Assembly (NCBI GenBank): GCA_035582835.1
Contig: JAYKAV010000500.1
Coordinates: forward strand, 191,924 to 255,923
Direction of reading: 5' to 3'
Length of the DNA: 64,000 bases
From: Phoebastria nigripes
Taxonomy: Eukaryota; Chordata; Aves; Procellariiformes; Diomedeidae
Part shown: positions 22,201-30,500 of the stretch, one piece after another
Numbering within the stretch: position 1 is the first letter of the stretch
Layout of the letters: each line of letters begins with the position of its first letter
The notes under the pieces: generated by a model
What the model was told of the DNA's origin: nothing
Database searches by the model: none
Seen by the model: only the letters and a program-made list of their open reading frames with translations
Position numbers and translations under genes: made by a program

Positions 22201-25200
22201 GGGTGTCTTGCACACTGCTCATTCTTTCTTGAATCACTCCCCAGTAAAGTTGCTATGAAAACCCTACAAGGATTACTGAATGCATTTGGACTTTGCTAAT
22301 TCAGTTTCCAGAAGTCAACAAGCATGAAAATTTTCACAATCATGCGTGGGGACCCTGCGCTACCTTTCGATGAAGATTTGCTTTAGGATAGCATACTGCA
22401 GACTCTTTACCGAGCCTCCATTCATAAAATATCCCATAGTTCCCCTTTAACTGTGTGTTTAATAATTACAACAGAGTAATCAGGATATGTGTGCAATGAG
22501 TGAACGTAGTTTGCTCTGTGGTGCAACATCCTTTATATTTTTGGTTCTCCACTTCCTAGTTGGTAAAATTCAGTAAACCTAAATGTCTCCAGGTAGCTGT
22601 GTGAATGAGAAAAATTGTGTTTAAAAATCTGTTTCTAGCACAAGCTATTCATACAACTAATATGTGACAGTTGCAACAATGGAGGTGTTACCAACAAGAA
22701 AATAAAGTTATTTAAGGTGATTAGATGATCCCATTCACTGCAGTATCCGAATCCTTTACAATACTTAGCGTATTTCTTTTCAATACTTCCCAATCATATG
22801 GAGATGTTATTTTATTCCCGTTTTACTTGATGGAGACAAAGAGTTAGCTGCACAGATCACTGAAGAGATAGTATAATATTTTAACCACAGTAAATATTAT
22901 TCTGCCTGGCTGCTGAGTTGTCCAGCTACAGGCATCCAGCCCTGCTAACCAGAATGTGGTAGCATCAATGGTGGGTCTCGCAGCTGCTTTTATTTTTCAG
23001 TGAGAGTTTTGGTCCATATTTTCCCCTTTGATTTGAAATAGCTCAGCCTTATAATGATACAGTTGGACAGAAAAACACTAAATACTTCCCAATGATTTTG
23101 TTTATTCCTCAGTACTGAAGACCAGATTCCTAATTGTGTAATTGATGTGAGATAAGTCCTTCTGGAACAATTCTTTCAGTTATGTTTGATTGGGTTATTA
23201 TTTCTTAACTTTACTGTAATACCGTTACAGGTGCAGGGCCTGAATTGCCAATGTGAGCATACAGCACTACTGCCATTATGCATGGGCAACCCTGACTTGC
23301 CAGCTCTTACACGCTACTTTGCACAGCTATAAGTAACGACACAGGGCAGTAGAGAAGCAGGCCTACATTCCTACAACTCAGAAAACAATGGTTTTAATTA
23401 TTTCACTTACTCTTCAACATGAAGTCTTTGCTGAATACTTTAATATCTTAAGTGCATACCAGAATATCATTATTGTGATAATTATTTTATGTTATCTCTT
23501 TCAATCATGAGACAAGGTATTTTCAGAATTTCAGTTAACAAATATTTAGATGCCTTTTCAGTAATAACATGAATATTTATTATTGGACAATTTTGAAGAG
23601 CTTTATAACCATTAGCTGATTAACCTTGACAATATCTCAGTGAGGAAGAAAGTGAAAGTAGTCATATCATCTCTATTTTTGAATAATACTTACAAAANTA
23701 TGGAATATTTTCTATGTCTAACATCAATTACCACTATTAAAGAGAGAATGAACCATCTTACACGTGCAGCTCCTGAAAGCAGCATTAATGGTCATTGGTA
23801 AGGGCATCTGAGCACAGGTTTTCATATTTAATGGCAGATAAAGGGGAACACATAAGCACCAATAATCTTGCTCACTTTTCTTTACATACTACATGTTTCA
23901 AATCACAAACAGAGGCAATACCATAGAGTCTCTCGCCCTGCTGAGGTTAAGGAGCAGTTGGACTTTTAGGAACAATGTAAATGAACAAAATAGTTATGGT
24001 GCCTTCTACAGTTTTACAAGCAAGAAAATTGTTTTGTGAATAGGAATGGAAATGTTACTCATATTTGGGGCTACTGCACATATAAATATGTGTATTTTTA
24101 ATAAACATAAGTGTGAAATTATGCAGAAGTATGTGTATATGCAACTGGACTAGTGGTTTTGTTTTAATTATTACATAACCGTGGTACACATACATATCAA
24201 GAGTGGCAGTCTCTAAACTTCCATTTCACCTTCGTATGTATTATCCCTTTTACAATTGCTAGAAGGTATATTAAAAAAATCAAAATCAAATTACTTTGTG
24301 GGACAAATATAAATTATCTCTTACTGAAAGGTAAAAAATCTCATAAGTGTTCAAATTGCTGTTTTTTACCATTCCTAACTAGTTGGCGCTTGAGACTTTG
24401 CGGCTTGAATGACCAGAACAAACTGATTTGCTTCACGTGCATCCCCTGCACATGAGGCTTCTCGCCTTGCTCAGAACCACGCGTACACAATTCTGTGCCT
24501 CCCTTCTTGCGTGGCTCTGAATGAACAGTCATATGAGAGGACACTGGCTGTGAATGTGTCAGGCAAAAATATCACATTTGGTTTTGCCTGGTTTTGACCA
24601 CATCGCTGTCCTTTAACAGGTTACCACTATAATGGACTATGTTATAAAATCATGAGTATATTTTTGCCAGTGCTAGTTTAGGAGATTTTTGTTTTCTTGT
24701 TGTATATGATGCTGATATATAGCCTTTAAACTAAGTGTTTTAACAAAGGGAATGCCAACATAAACCGTTTTAAAATACTAAGCTTTCAGAAACAAGGACC
24801 TCTAGGGATGTGATATATGCGTGGCCCATGAATGCAGCTCCTATGGCCACTGCTAGAATTTGTGCCTGAGGATTATTTCCTCGTGGCATTCCCTGGAGAG
24901 AGTGCAAGAGAGAGGATGTGCACCTTAAAGACCTTTGGCTGGGGGAGAAAGCTTTCCAGAGAACAAGTAAGAGTGCTCAATAGGGGAAATTTGGGTCTGG
25001 ACCATCCATAGAGGAGAAGAAAACCAGTCAGAGGAAAAACAGCTGAGATGTTCATCAGTTCTAACTGCGGCTGGCAAGCTGAGAGCGCAAAGAGAACACC
25101 TTACAGGACTGCTTGTATTTACGAATCGCTCCTCTGTTAGCGGTCTGGCTTAAAGCGGATCCTATGGCAGGGGCTATGCTGTTTCAGAGGTAGAGGTCAG

Positions 25201-26827
25201 AATTTCTGTACAGGCTGGTGTGGCCTCATGAGCTCCGTGCACTCAGTTTCCCTGTGTGCGGGAAGAGAGGAGAAATCTGATGGAGATACTGTATGGCTCT
25301 GCAAATCCTTTCACTCGCTTGGTTTCCTTCTCCGACAAATACAGAGATGATGAGGCTCATTGCATCTGGAATGGAAAGACTCGGTCCTATTCCTTATAGC
25401 AGGTCAACATGAGGACAGTAGGGTCAGGATTGAGTCCATTGTAAAGAACGTAGCAATGACAGAAGGCCTTCTGATAAATAAGCACAGTGAAATTTCAGCT
25501 AGTTTGTAGCAGTAAAATTACCTGGTATCAACATAGATCAGGTTGAACACAGGGTATTTAACGACATTTTCAAATTTAGTCAAAGTAATATGCTGTACCT
25601 AGGTTTCATGCAAGTTTCACAAACACGTTTTATTTTACCTATTTTCAAATAGGTCAGAAAAATATTTTATCTTTAAACAAATCCTGCAGACAGTGGAGAG
25701 CATTATTAATTTGGACCTAAACACTGAAATTTAACTGAGAAAGATGAAGTCATAGTTTTTGTCCTTCACTCATAGATAATAATCAAATAATGCAAGAAGT
25801 AGCAATCTTGGAAAAATTTCTGTATGTGGATATAATTTCTACTGAAATGACAGTTTTTAATGCAGTGTGGGTCTTTAATACCATTCAAGCCTCTTTTCCC
25901 GACATCATTCCAGTACTAAAAACATTTGAAAAAGGAGACTGGCATAGGCGAAGGGAGCTGAAGCATTTGAGAAAGAAGAGTAAAAGAAGAGTAAGAAAGA
26001 GGGACAGTCCTTTTAGAAAAGCGAGAGCACTGCTGACACTGAGACATGGGAGAGTTCCTGGGAGAGCTCTCAGGGCCCGCAGAAAGGCAGGGTGCTGTGG
26101 TCTGTGTCACTTGCTGCTTACGATGGGAGATGGACTTGAGATACAAGGGTGCCGAAACTCGTTATTTTGTATTCGTCAGATACTTGATGTCTGCCTCATC
26201 CAGACAAATACTTCTGGGATTGAGGGCAATCGAGGATTCCTGTGGGCTGCCAAATTTCTAAGCATCTTTATACATAGCCTGCACAGAAAGACTCCCGTCC
26301 TCTATCCTTAGTCCACTGCTGTCCAAGGCAGACTGTTTATACAGGATTGCAGCAGAGGGAAAGAGGAATGCTTTACAGGTGTGCAGAGGACACTTCTCAT
26401 GACTGGGGCTACTTTTCTAACATGTTACCAGTAAAAACATCTTCCACAGTTCAAGCGTTGGTGAATTTGTGAGTATGCTTTTGCTTTTTTAAACACTGCA
26501 GCTCTTTAAATGCTACCCTGTTATATTAAACTATTTCAGGTTTGGTTTCAAAATGCTCGAGCCAAATTCAGACGGAACCTCTTACGTCAAGAAAACACAG
26601 GGGTGGATAAGACTTCAGACTCAACACTCCAAGCAGGGACCCCATCAGGTCCTGCCTCAGAAATATCCAATGCCTCCATGAGTCCATCCAGCACTCCCAC
26701 TACTTTAACGGACTTGACTAATCCTACTATGCCTACTGTGACATCTGTCTTGACATCAGTGCCCGGAAGTCTTGAGGTTCATGAATCTCGAAGTCCTTCA
26801 CAGACAACTCTTACAAATCTTTTCTGA
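6249..26827 (+). CDS. LHX2: LIM/homeobox protein LHX2 (five coding exons, complete)
   Basis: LHX2 is a nuclear LIM-homeodomain transcription factor. In vertebrates it acts in forebrain and cortical patterning, eye-field formation, limb outgrowth and hair-follicle stem cells, and it binds TAATTA/G-type sites with LDB cofactors bound to its LIM domains. The exons 6249-6368, 9181-9383, 10266-10648, 18883-19088 and 26540-26827 join into 1200 nt, that is 399 codons plus TGA. LIM1 has ligands C53, C56, H74, C77, C80, C83, C102 and D105; LIM2 has C115, C118, H137, C140, C143, C146, C165 and H168. A basic linker KGRPRKRK lies at 215-222. The homeodomain runs from about 259 to 318 with recognition helix VWFQNARAKFRR at 305-316, followed by a Ser/Thr/Pro-rich tail ending TLTNLF. 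All key residues are intact. The alanine run after LIM2 in mammals is absent. LHX9 is excluded by the exon 1 and 2 sequence. Confidence 0.97.
6369..9180 (+). other. LHX2: LHX2 intron 1
   Basis: This is a 2.8-kb phase-0 intron. Most of it (to about 8760) is AT-rich with small TA/TG-rich patches near 7510-7550 and a C run near 8001-8010. The last 300 bases (about 8880-9150) are GC- and CpG-rich and run into exon 2. No internal exon is supported. The open frames at 7724-8110 and 8893-9489 are shadows of low stop density. The intron ends in a tandem CAGCAG acceptor. Confidence 0.85.
9181..9383 (+). CDS. LHX2: LHX2 coding exon 2 (LIM1)
   Basis: This exon encodes T41 to the first two bases of R108, covering the whole first LIM domain: C-x2-C, 17 residues, H-x2-C, C-x2-C, and a final C-x2-D pair. 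LIM domains bind zinc and recruit LDB1/2 or LMO-family competitors rather than DNA. The acceptor is CCCCCAGCAG|ACC; using the first AG would start the exon at 9178 and insert one glutamine. The 9181 start gives ETETTMPSISSD, as in human LHX2. The donor is ACAG|GTACAG, phase 2. Confidence 0.96.
9384..10265 (+). other. LHX2: LHX2 intron 2, GC-rich with long G tracts
   Basis: This 882-base phase-2 intron is strongly GC-rich and CpG-rich throughout. It has G10 at 9411-9420 and an unbroken G44 at 10181-10224, ending 41 bases before exon 3. A branch-like CTCAC (adenine near 10236) and a pyrimidine tract follow the G run, so the splice signals look intact. Open frames of 342 and 371 codons cross the intron, but they are low-stop artefacts of GC-rich sequence and run out of frame through exon 2 or 3 or across the intron. 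Confidence 0.9.
10181..10224 (+). repeat. uninterrupted G44 tract
   Basis: Forty-four consecutive guanines on the plus strand in LHX2 intron 2, ending 41 bases before the exon 3 acceptor. Such a tract can form G-quadruplexes in DNA and in the pre-mRNA. Its true length is uncertain because homopolymers are poorly sequenced. Confidence 0.9.
10266..10648 (+). CDS. LHX2: LHX2 coding exon 3 (LIM2 and linker)
   Basis: This exon encodes the end of R108 to A235 plus one base. It begins RRFSVQRCARCHLGISASE, contains the complete second LIM domain (C115 to H168), and ends with the basic linker and GADLAAYNA. After the QGEY motif the region is HFNHSDVAAGKGPALGAG; mammalian LHX2 has a long alanine run at this place, so the bird sequence keeps the short form. 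The acceptor is TTTTGCAG|GAGG and the donor is GCAG|GTAAGA, phase 1. Confidence 0.97.
10740..10860 (+). promoter_or_regulatory. candidate intronic homeodomain/bHLH-site cluster
   Basis: Just inside intron 3 is a dense group of short developmental-factor motifs: TAATAAT, CATAATTATTG, CAAGTG, CTGTCAAA, GCAATTAC and CAGCTG within about 110 bases. This is typical of conserved regulatory elements near LIM-homeobox genes, but the motifs are short and frequent. The call rests on clustering by eye only. Confidence 0.25.
11890..12140. promoter_or_regulatory. small intronic CpG-rich block
   Basis: A GC-rich, CpG-dense patch of about 250 bases inside intron 3 is flanked by AT-rich DNA. It has no ATG-initiated frame with recognisable protein on either strand. 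It could be an orphan CpG island or an internal enhancer. I see no splice signals that decide a transcript. Confidence 0.35.
12731..12754. repeat. 3 x 8-bp tandem repeat
   Basis: Three head-to-tail octamers read AACTATTT, AACTACTT and AACTATTT, followed by a partial ACTAAA. Only one base differs among the three. It is a short intronic repeat of unknown meaning. Confidence 0.8.
13262..13297. repeat. polypyrimidine (CTTT)n-like tract
   Basis: A 36-base run of almost only C and T on the plus strand in intron 3, ending in a T11 tract and then AAG. It is a simple-sequence tract; no exon follows it. Confidence 0.75.
13670..14760 (+). promoter_or_regulatory. LHX2: CpG island inside LHX2 intron 3
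   Basis: About 1.1 kb of high GC and CpG density begins and ends abruptly within an otherwise AT-rich intron, interrupted by a lower-GC segment at about 13900-14100. It includes runs of GC-box-like CCCGCCC/GGGCGG. It lies about 4.1 kb upstream of exon 4. It contains a palindrome of homeodomain half-sites at 14518-14534. Intragenic CpG islands commonly act as alternative promoters or Polycomb targets in developmental genes. If it started a transcript spliced to exon 4, the first in-frame ATG (M262) would give a LIM-less product lacking the first homeodomain residues. No exon or transcript is shown by the sequence. Confidence 0.5.
14518..14534. promoter_or_regulatory. inverted homeodomain half-sites (TCAATT-n5-AATTGA)
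   Basis: TCAATTGGCTTAATTGA is an inverted repeat with perfect 6-bp arms and a 5-bp spacer. The right arm contains TTAATTG, the core bound by LHX2/LHX9-class homeodomains. It is one of the few AT-rich spots in an otherwise GC-rich island, which makes it stand out. Binding is inferred. Confidence 0.4.
18883..19088 (+). CDS. LHX2: LHX2 coding exon 4 (most of homeodomain)
   Basis: This exon encodes the end of A236 to Q304: LSCNENDGDHLDRDQQYPSN, then KTKRMRTSFKHHQLRTMKSY and the rest of helices 1 and 2, up to TGLTKRVLQ. The acceptor has a good pyrimidine tract ending CGCCTTAAG|CTTT. The donor is TTCAG|GTAAGA in phase 0, splitting the homeodomain just before the WFQN motif, the same place as in LHX9. 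Reading through the donor gives ten extra codons and a stop overlapping an AATAAA. Confidence 0.97.
19089..26539 (+). other. LHX2: LHX2 intron 4
   Basis: A 7.5-kb phase-0 intron, AT-rich throughout, with no supported exon. The longest open frame, 25790-26311 (173 codons), is rich in Lys/Arg and has no recognisable domain. A pyrimidine-rich segment occurs at 20410-20720. A segment at 21940-22020 has many CATTATTG/TAATTAA/CTAATTG-type motifs and may be regulatory, but only clustering suggests it. A single N lies at 23698. Confidence 0.85.
19119..19126 (+). terminator. LHX2: candidate intronic stop plus poly(A) signal after exon 4
   Basis: If the exon 4 donor is not used, translation continues as VRRAVFCLEK and stops at TAA 19119-19121. 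An AATAAA overlaps it at 19121-19126. Cleavage here would make a protein lacking homeodomain helix 3 and the C-terminal tail. LHX9 is known to have a homeodomain-truncated isoform diverging after the same VLQ. Use in this gene is not shown. Confidence 0.3.
26540..26827 (+). CDS. LHX2: LHX2 coding exon 5 (recognition helix and C-terminus)
   Basis: This exon starts exactly at VWFQNARAKFRR, homeodomain helix 3, after acceptor ACTATTTCAG|GTTTGG. It encodes residues 305-399: NLLRQENTGVDK, then a Ser/Thr/Pro-rich region (GTPSGPASEISNAS, TPTTLTDLTNPTMP), and ends SPSQTTLTNLF before TGA. The tail is conserved between LHX2 and LHX9 and is thought to act in transactivation. The ATG at 26510 lies in intron 4 and is not a start. 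Confidence 0.97.
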   Translation, partial: VWFQNARAKFRRNLLRQENTGVDKTSDSTLQAGTPSGPASEISNASMSPSSTPTTLTDLTNPTMPTVTSVLTSVPGSLEVHESRSPSQTTLTNLF

Positions 26828-26839
26828 TGACTCTTTCTT

Positions 26840-26866
26840 AATAATTTCTTTAAAAAAGAAATTATT
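26840..26866 (+). repeat. perfect 12-bp hairpin just after the stop codon
   Basis: The left arm AATAATTTCTTT (26840-26851) and right arm AAAGAAATTATT (26855-26866) are perfect complements with an AAA loop. It starts 13 bases after the LHX2 TGA, so it would form in the mRNA. The stem is nearly all A-U, so stability is modest. Confidence 0.8.
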
Positions 26867-27314
26867 CTTAGTTGAAATTCCAAGTGTATTTTAATAGAGG
26901 CTTTGAGCAACTGACTAACCACAATTAGGATCTCTCCTAAAAAACAGAAGGAAATGTAGTGTTCTGGTATTACGGAGTATGGACTGAAGAATAACTTGGA
27001 AGATCTATTGCAACACAACATTTGTGTAACTGTACAGTTTTGTGGACTGAGCAAGGGAAACAGCAATTAATTTAAGTTGGCTAAAGCTTCTGTATTTTCA
27101 AAGACTGCCATGTGCCTTATATACTGTTTTATCTACATTCTTTGGATTCCATGTCCACTTCTCTCTTTTTCTCTCTGTATATTTATGACCAGGGCAAAAA
27201 TGTTAAGAGTTTGTTACTTTGAATAGTCCTAAGCCTTTCATTGGTTGCTTTGTTGTTTTAGAATTTTAAGGTCGAAGTCTGTTCNAATACCAGAATTTGT
27301 AAAATCTAACCAGT

Positions 27315-27320
27315 AATAAA
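27315..27320 (+). terminator. LHX2: poly(A) signal candidate 1
   Basis: Canonical AATAAA about 490 bases after the stop codon. The downstream sequence is only weakly GT-rich. Confidence 0.45.
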
Positions 27321-27544
27321 ACCACTTATGGAAACTACTTGGTAATGGCTGCAGTTACATTTAACATTAGTGTCACAATCAAGATAGGCTGATTGTATTT
27401 AAAAGGATTAGAAAACTGCACTTCAAACACAGTATCTGCCTAGGATATACTCTAAATATGATGTATACATTCCTCCTGTTCCTGAAGTATATATGGGTGA
27501 GAAATCCAGCTTGTACAACAGTCTAGGTATCTTCATTATAGAGA

Positions 27545-27550
27545 AATAAA
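27545..27550 (+). terminator. LHX2: poly(A) signal candidate 2
   Basis: Canonical AATAAA about 720 bases after the stop, followed by TGTTAGTTGCAGGT, a somewhat GT-rich stretch that fits a downstream element better than that of candidate 1. Confidence 0.45.
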
Positions 27551-27565
27551 TGTTAGTTGCAGGTA

Positions 27566-30500
27566 GAAATTATCAGATAATGTTAAAATTCAAACAGACA
27601 AACTGTACTTAATTTTGCTGCGTGAAAGAAACTTCACTTCAGCTAGCATTTATGAAAACAACCTTGCTTTTGTGCAAGAGACGGCTTGTCCCATTTCATG
27701 GAGGAGGCAAGCAGGTATCCGACAGCTGTGTGGCCACAATCAGTCCATTACAGAGGTGGGCACTGGGTAATATTTTCCCTAGGAAAAAGACAGAAGTATT
27801 TCAGGTTATTTTACAACACCGGTGGGCAAAGTCAAGGCAAAATTATGTTTTATAAAGTCACAGCCTTACATTTTTTTGTAATGCTTTGAAGGNATAAAAA
27901 GCCAAGGAAGAATATGATATTATCGCTACTAACAAAAGTGGTTATTCCTTTAACGATTGCGGACCTTTCAATACAATTTAATTCCTTCTCCCCAAAAAAT
28001 CTGTGCAGAATATAACTCATATTTTGAATTTTTTTCTTATTGTTTTTAAAGATGCTTTTCTGTAATTAAAGAAATACCTCAGCAAAGTTTAAATATGTAT
28101 AAGAACGAGTATACACTATGCTGTTTGCCCAGTAGTTTTATAGATTTTGAGTGGTACATAAGATGCATATGGTTGTTCCTTTTCAAACCTGTTACAATCA
28201 GTTTATTTCAGTCAAATGTTAGGTTGTATGTGGCTAGCTCTCTAAAACTAATCCATCACTCCCATTGGATCAAAATTGCTAAAAGTTTATTCCAAATAAA
28301 CAGCAAGATAGGTGCCAAGATTCGTGTTCTTTGCCCTTTTCAGTGCATTGAAGATGATTTAGTAGGCCAGACTCTTTGGTAACAACGTTTTGGTTTTAAA
28401 AGTGCTACATTTATTCAGCTTTCTCAGCTGAAAATTTGCCATTCTTGTGCAAGCCAAATTCCTGTCGAGATCAGTGAGAGATCTCAGAGCATGAGGACTG
28501 TGGGATAGAAATGCTGACATAATTAGGCCATTTATTAACCTTTTTTACGCTTCAGCTTAAAAAAACCCACAGGTGAGTTATCTGAAAAGCAAGATAGTCC
28601 TAAAAAAATCATAACTAGCTAAGATCTGTGAAAGGGATTACGTTCTGGTCACTAAAACCAATAGGCTAGCATAGTTCATTAAGTTTATGCACAATGATCA
28701 AACATTAAAAAAGATAATTTGGGTTAAATTAATAACTGTTACAGGTTTGTCCAAGACATTTTTCCTCATAATATAAATGTCTAATAAGGAAATTGTGCTG
28801 GTTAGTGGACTGTAAAAGAGTACATATCTGCCTTTCAAAGGTATTCAGACACAGAGATTCTGCTGTATGTAATGTTTTGTTCATTGTCAATTACCTTGGA
28901 GATTTTTTTTTTTTTTGACATGCTTAGCTGGATCTTTTCTTAATTTAAAAGGCAATGTTGGTCCACTGTTAAATGGATACAGCCCATAATTAAAACCCCT
29001 GTGTATTAACCTGTAAACAGTTTTAAAAAACTGAATCCTGAATTCTTAAGTGTTACGGCAAATGTAGCGGATAACAATTCAAATGGTTCTTTAAAATTGC
29101 AGTGCTATTATTTGTGATCTTGTATTTTAACTACCTGAATCCACATGGATGGAAATATCTTTCAAATCAATCCTCAATATTGCCTTTTCAAATAACTGAC
29201 ATTTATGAAGGGGAATACTCTCGTGTTAATGTTATCTAAAACCTATAAGAGACAATTAGAGAAATTGTCTGGTTTAATCAAATCAGGGATTTTGCATATA
29301 AATAAGAGACAATATTCTATGTAGGGTCTTTATGTAGGTGCATTAGGATTCACTCACTGGCTCCAATGACCTATGTTGTCCCCATGATTGTTTCAATCCT
29401 GTGGTATTGTTTGGTTGTTTAGAGCTTGTTGGTTTTGAATGCTGTACATTTTTTTACTACTGCAATCCTAATGTTTCTTCACATACTTGTACAGTTCCAC
29501 ATTTGATGTATTAGTCTGAAATTCTGTTAAAAACATGAACAAAAATGGAAATGATATTTCTTTGGAAGTGTATTTTTACTGTATATCTAATTTGAACTAG
29601 TTGAACATACTTCTTTACATTTTGCATGATGGGTGTGTAGTTCATTTTTTAAATATGAAAGAGACTTAAGAGTAACTTAGAATGAGAATATAATGAAACC
29701 TATACAAATATGGAAAATACATACAATGATTTGCTACTTTTTGAGTCAAGAAACTTTTTGAAATACATTTTACCTAGTTTATTTAAGATAATGCAGATAT
29801 TTTATCTTTGAGTTCATACATAATACAGAATATAAAAGGGGATTACACATTAGAAAAACTTTCAAGTCACCTTGGTACTCGACAGCACACTGGATTGTTC
29901 TTGTCAAGCAAAGAGAAAGGATACTTGATTTTAAGAATGCTGAATAAAAATATTTTGATCTACAGTAGAGAGGGATAGCATTACTGTAAGCGATATGTAA
30001 TCACAACTTAAAATTTATTGACACTATTAATAGCTACACTTCAAAAAACTTATTTTTCATTCAAATTGTCTAAGTTTGGGAAGAGAAGACTAAGGATCAT
30101 TATACTAATGAAGAAGCTGAATGCCTGCCCTGGAAGCAAAAGTCAATTTATCAAATATACTATGGATGGAGAAAGTGCCTCCAGGATATTTTGGTTTCCA
30201 AACTATCTTTTCTTCCTAGCTGTTAAAAAAGCACATTTTTAGAGCACTTTCCTATAACTGCTTGTTATTTTTTGTCTGTTGGAAGGTAAAGACTGAAGCT
30301 TAGGCACCCATAATAACAATCTTCATGTAAAGGAAAAGGAGAAAAAAACCCCAAATCAAAATAATAATCAGGCTTCATAGTTAGGCATGATGATAGCAAA
30401 GACATCCAGGTGACTAAAAGAAGTTCCATGAGCACATGCTTATGGTCTTCACAGTGACTTAATACTGCTTGGAAGGAGAGATTTTAACTGAAAGTAGGCG

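Larger units (their letters stand above)
26828..27565 (+). other. LHX2: LHX2 3' UTR (minimum extent, inferred)
   Basis: The AT-rich sequence after the stop contains a perfect hairpin at 26840-26866 and canonical AATAAA signals at 27315-27320 and 27545-27550. No further coding frame is seen. The end is set loosely after the second signal; use of later signals at 27893 or 28295 would lengthen it. Which site is used cannot be decided from sequence. Confidence 0.55.

Noticed and set aside
25790..26311. 173-codon open frame in intron 4
   Set aside because: The peptide is Lys/Arg-rich with no recognisable domain, lacks splice signals, and lies inside the LHX2 intron on the same strand.
26510..26539. 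ATG upstream of exon 5, in frame with the homeodomain end
   Set aside because: It lies within the intronic polypyrimidine/acceptor region; the exon joins properly at 26540 to exon 4.
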